From the NCBI GenBank assembly GCA_002314445.1, contig DCFX01000083.1, forward strand, positions 1 to 16,839: 16,839 nt of DNA, read 5' to 3'. The DNA comes from Treponema sp. UBA1793 (GTDB lineage Bacteria; Spirochaetota; Spirochaetia; Treponematales; Treponemataceae). The notes beneath the pieces are model-generated. The model saw only the letters and a list, made by a program, of their open reading frames with translations, did no database searches and had not been told where the DNA came from. Shown in pieces: positions 14,301 through 16,839 of the stretch (the first letter of the stretch is position 1; every line of letters begins with the position of its first letter). A program made the position numbers and the translations under genes.

Positions 14301-14598
14301 ATGTATACCTGTACCCTGCGGGCTTATTTAAAAGTCCGTTATTTCGTGTGACAAGAGTGACAGAAAGCATATAAACCAGAAATCCGTAACCACATTTATG
14401 GGATTGGAAAAGAATTAAAGGCAGGTCGACTAATAATGTATGCGTCCATCAGACATAACACACGTTTAATGGAGTATAGTATAATCGAGTAATAATTGCA
14501 AGCAAATAGTGATATATTTCGCATCTATTACTGTTTTTTAGAAGCATTTTGTAATGAAGGTTTGATTTTTTTGCAAATTTATGGTATTCTATATTAAT
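14301..14598. other. Divergent intergenic region between helicase and carD-like genes
   Basis: About 300 AT-rich bases must carry the promoters of both divergent genes. On the + strand a TATAAT occurs at 14480-14485 without a good -35, and a better-placed candidate lies at 14562-14590. I see no strong hairpin, tRNA or riboswitch. A long leader for the helicase mRNA, as in other cold-shock helicases, is possible but not shown. Confidence 0.5.
14562..14590 (+). promoter_or_regulatory. Candidate promoter of the carD-like gene
   Basis: TTGATT (14562-14567) and TATTCT (14585-14590) are separated by 17 bp, each matching 4 of 6 consensus bases. The -10 ends 8 nt before the ATG at 14599, so a leaderless or near-leaderless transcript would result. 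No Shine-Dalgarno precedes the ATG. Confidence 0.4.
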
Positions 14599-15543
14599 AT
14601 GGCAAAAGCAACTAATTCGGGTAAATCTACAAAATCCGGTTCATCAGCAAAAACAGCCAAATCGCTGCCCGCAAAAAAGACGGACAAAACGGTAAAAACT
14701 GCTGCTGCCGGAAAATCAGGTTCCGCAAGTAAACCGTCATCAGGAAAAGCAGCTGCGCAAAATAAAATTTCTTCGTCGGGGAGAACTTCTTCAAGTAACA
14801 AAGGAAGCAAAGAAAATACAAAAGTGAAAACATCTATACCTTCTACAAAATTCAGAATTACTCAGAAAGTCGTCTATCCAAGCCAGGGCGTTGGTAAAGT
14901 TACAGATATAACTGAACAGACTTTCAAAGATCAGAAGCTGTGGTATTACAATATCTACATAGAAGCTTCTGATATGGTCGTTATGGTACCTGTCGAAAGA
15001 GCGGATGAACTCGGTATTCGTGCAATTGTTTCTGCAGAAGAAGCGGAAAAAGCCCTGAATCTTCTTTCCGACGATTTTGAGCCGATTACATCAGACTGGA
15101 AACTGCGCTATCAGATGAATCTTGACCTTCTTAAAAAGGGCAGTATTCTCGATATTGCAACTATTGTCCGCTGTCTGTACAACCGGAGCAAAGTAAAGGA
15201 ACTGCCGATTCTGGAACGCAAACTGTATGATTCAGCGCGTAAACTTCTGGAAGACGAAATTTCTTTTGCGATGGGGAAGACTGCAAAAGAGGTGGAAACG
15301 CTCATACACACAAAACTGGAACCGCCGGGATCGACACCTAAGGTCAAACATGTCGTGAATATCGACGATGACGAAGATGATAATCTCATGGATGATATCG
15401 ACAACGAAAAAAGCAGCAGCTCATCGGACGAAAACGACGAGGAAGAATCTGAAGAAGATGTTCCGGAGAGCAGCGAGACTGACAATACAGAGGAAGGGGA
15501 AGATTCAGAAGATACTGATGACTCTTTCGACGATACCTTTTAG
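14599..15543 (+). CDS. CarD/CdnL-family transcription regulator with basic N-tail and acidic C-tail
   Basis: CarD-type proteins bind the RNA polymerase beta subunit and stabilise open promoter complexes. Numbering from an upstream in-frame ATG at 14581, the RNA-polymerase-interacting domain begins at about 90 (F-R-I-T-Q-K-V-V-Y-P-S-Q-G-V-G-K-V) and the helical DNA-binding domain covers about 150-245 (S-D-W-K-L-R-Y, L-K-K-G, L-Y-x-R-S-K). I prefer the ATG at 14599 (314 residues), since it begins M-A-K-A-T and the upstream codons overlap the candidate promoter. The first ~80 residues are a Lys/Ser/Ala-rich disordered tail reminiscent of histone H1, and the last ~60 are Asp/Glu/Ser-rich. Ordinary CarD proteins are about 160 residues, so both tails are additions. 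The gene ends 15 bp before ispDF, so the two may be co-transcribed. Confidence 0.85.
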   Translation: MAKATNSGKSTKSGSSAKTAKSLPAKKTDKTVKTAAAGKSGSASKPSSGKAAAQNKISSSGRTSSSNKGSKENTKVKTSIPSTKFRITQKVVYPSQGVGKVTDITEQTFKDQKLWYYNIYIEASDMVVMVPVERADELGIRAIVSAEEAEKALNLLSDDFEPITSDWKLRYQMNLDLLKKGSILDIATIVRCLYNRSKVKELPILERKLYDSARKLLEDEISFAMGKTAKEVETLIHTKLEPPGSTPKVKHVVNIDDDEDDNLMDDIDNEKSSSSSDENDEEESEEDVPESSETDNTEEGEDSEDTDDSFDDTF

Positions 15544-15545
15544 AT

Positions 15546-15551
15546 TATAAT
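15546..15551 (+). promoter_or_regulatory. -10-like TATAAT just upstream of ispDF
   Basis: A perfect TATAAT fills the 15-bp gap between carD and ispDF and ends 7 nt before the ATG. No convincing -35 lies at the right distance, and the region is AT-rich, so chance is possible. No Shine-Dalgarno is present. Confidence 0.3.
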
Positions 15552-15558
15552 TCCGATA

Positions 15559-16779
15559 ATGAACGGTCCACTCCCTTCCATAAAAACAGCCGTTATTATT
15601 GCTGCGGCAGGTACATCTTCCCGTATGGGTACTTCTTCCCGCAAGGGTACTTCTGTCAGAAAGCAGTACCTGCCGCTCGGTAGTGGTACTGTTCTTTCAG
15701 AAGCGCTTAAACCTTTTCTGAATACACTACACTGCGAAACGGTTGCAGTTACCATACCTTCAGATGAAAACGACTCGGCAGCATTGTCCGCCCTGCATGC
15801 CGACAGCAGCATGGAGGGGCTTTTGGCGCATACAAAACTGCTTTTTGTACACGGTGGAAAAACGAGGCAGGAATCCGTCAAATGCGCGCTTGAATCAATC
15901 GCGGAGTCGGATGCAAAGCCTGATATAGTGCTTATTCACGATGCTGCACGTCCTTTCGTAACTGAAAAAATAATCTGCGATACAGCATATGCGGCAGCAG
16001 AGCACGGTGCGGCAGCGCCGGTTGTAACTCCTGTTGACACACAGAAGGAAACCGACGGCCACGGACTCATTATCAGGCACCTGCAGCGCAGCCTTCTTGC
16101 GGCAGTACAGACCCCTCAGGCATTCTTTTTTGAAAAGCTGCTCGACGCACACAGAAAAGCGCAGCAGGACGGCTGTGCCTATACAGATGATACGGAAATC
16201 TGGGACAAGTACGAAGGACGCGTCGTCACCGTACCGGGAGATGCCTGCAACAAAAAAATTACATTCCCTTCCGACATGGACATAAAAATGGATACAGGAC
16301 ACAGAATAATACATACGGGGCTCGGATACGACATCCATCCCCTTGTACGGGAAAGAAAACTGCTGCTGGGCGGAATTTCCATTCCGTTTGACAAAGGCGA
16401 AGCCGGCCACTCCGACGGAGACGTTCTGCTTCACGCTGTTACCGACGCATTGCTGGGAGCAGCAGGGTTAGGCGATATAGGAAGTTTCTTTCCTCCTGAA
16501 GATGAAACATGGAAAGATGCTGATTCCTCTCAGCTCCTTAAAACGGTGTGGCAGAAAATCACGGCAGCCGGGTGGCACCTTGTCAACATGGACTGCATAG
16601 TCAAACTTGAACAGCCTAAATTTCTGCCGTACCGCGAGGCCGTATGTCATTCAATAGCCGGTATTCTTGGTGTTGACAGCAGCTGTGTCTTCGTAAAAGC
16701 AAAAACAGGTGAAAAGATGGGCGACGTAGGGCATGGAGATGCAGTCGAATCGTGGTGTTCCTGCCTTCTTGAAAAATAA
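15559..16779 (+). CDS. ispDF: Bifunctional IspDF: MEP cytidylyltransferase / MEcPP synthase
   Basis: The protein performs two non-consecutive steps of the MEP isoprenoid pathway: IspD joins MEP to CTP, and IspF cyclises CDP-ME-2-phosphate to MEcPP. IspD covers about 8-245 with A-A-A-G-T-S-S-R-M-G, K35-Q-Y-L-P-L, H-D-A-A-R-P-F (127-133), Q-T-P-Q-A-F (184-189) and T-D-D. IspF covers about 250-406 with G-Y-D258-I-H260, G-H-S-D-G-D-V-L-L-H292-A and G-L-G-D-I-G-S-F-F-P. D258, H260 and H292 are the expected metal ligands. The late IspF loop reads K-T-G-E-K-M-G-D-V-G where many enzymes have T-T-T-E-x-L-G-F-x-G, a mild divergence. The nucleotide-binding loop of IspD is lengthened by a short tandem repeat. 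All key residues otherwise seem present, so I expect activity. The start at 15559 is the first ATG and gives a normal IspD N-terminus. Confidence 0.93.
   Translation: MNGPLPSIKTAVIIAAAGTSSRMGTSSRKGTSVRKQYLPLGSGTVLSEALKPFLNTLHCETVAVTIPSDENDSAALSALHADSSMEGLLAHTKLLFVHGGKTRQESVKCALESIAESDAKPDIVLIHDAARPFVTEKIICDTAYAAAEHGAAAPVVTPVDTQKETDGHGLIIRHLQRSLLAAVQTPQAFFFEKLLDAHRKAQQDGCAYTDDTEIWDKYEGRVVTVPGDACNKKITFPSDMDIKMDTGHRIIHTGLGYDIHPLVRERKLLLGGISIPFDKGEAGHSDGDVLLHAVTDALLGAAGLGDIGSFFPPEDETWKDADSSQLLKTVWQKITAAGWHLVNMDCIVKLEQPKFLPYREAVCHSIAGILGVDSSCVFVKAKTGEKMGDVGHGDAVESWCSCLLEK
15610..15663 (+). repeat. Three 18-bp tandem repeats inside ispDF
   Basis: Three in-frame units at 15610-15627, 15628-15645 and 15646-15663 encode G-T-S-S-R-M, G-T-S-S-R-K and G-T-S-V-R-K. 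They lie in the phosphate-binding loop of the IspD domain. The M-to-K spacing is 11 residues, against 5 in the E. coli enzyme as I recall it, a difference of exactly one 18-bp unit. Confidence 0.85.
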
Positions 16780-16801
16780 ACATCCCTTCCGCACGAAATC
16801 A

Positions 16802-16830
16802 ATACCCCCGCCGCAAGCAGCGGGGTATAT
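16802..16830 (+). terminator. Probable terminator downstream of ispDF
   Basis: ATACCCC (16802-16808) pairs with GGGGTAT (16822-16828) around a 13-nt GC-rich loop, 22 bp past the ispDF stop. The following tract (ATTGTTCT) is only moderately T-rich, so termination may be partial. The window ends 9 bases later. Confidence 0.5.
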
Positions 16831-16839
16831 TGTTCTCTA

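Noticed and set aside
14345..14464. 6-bp inverted match CGTGTG/CACACG around the helicase-carD spacer
   Set aside because: It is too short and too far apart (over 100 bp) to mean anything in AT-rich DNA.

Overview
The window looks like a spirochaete chromosome, most likely Treponema or a close relative. The clues are the fused IspD-IspF enzyme next to a CarD-family regulator, an RqcH/NFACT protein, and a DEAD-box helicase with a DbpA-type RNA-binding domain. Genus is inferred from gene content and neighbourhood; there is no rRNA in the window to confirm it.

Left part (1-8920) is accessory. It opens with the GC-rich 3' end of a P4-family phage/plasmid primase on the + strand. Five minus-strand genes follow, belonging to a contractile-injection (T6SS/eCIS/phage-tail-like) cargo locus. 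Read in transcription order: a VgrG/gp5-like spike with a built-in PAAR-like tip and three C-terminal Ig-like repeats (8920-6737); a signal-peptide protein with a discoidin-like C-terminal region (6726-5515), a candidate immunity or accessory protein; a 778-residue candidate peptidoglycan-hydrolase effector with papain-like C39, degenerate M23-like and 'EWS/HP' domains (5518-3182); a 764-bp non-coding stretch; a second, smaller C39-like effector carrying the same 'EWD/HP' domain at the opposite end (2417-1350); and a signal-peptide SH3b protein (1340-333), a second candidate immunity protein. Short gaps and a 4-bp start/stop overlap support two transcription units. A strong minus-strand terminator (2846-2902) closes the first.

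The 764-bp stretch between the two effector cassettes holds a run of about nine near-perfect hairpins. Among them are two copies of a double-hairpin unit with compensatory base changes, and a 47-bp remnant of a second PAAR/vgrG gene. This fits a site of repeated cargo exchange. By eye, base composition also changes inside vgrG: its core is GC-rich, while the last Ig-like repeat and the downstream cargo are AT-rich.

A gene-free 970 bp (8921-9891) with further inverted repeats separates this locus from a housekeeping part (9892-16779): rqcH, a co-translated protein of unknown function with a PAP2-like motif pattern, a convergent deaD-like helicase, a divergent carD-like gene and ispDF. On the + strand here, rqcH, carD and ispDF lack obvious Shine-Dalgarno sequences and have -10-like hexamers only 7-9 nt before the start codon, so they may be leaderless. 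The cargo genes mostly have clear ribosome-binding sites.
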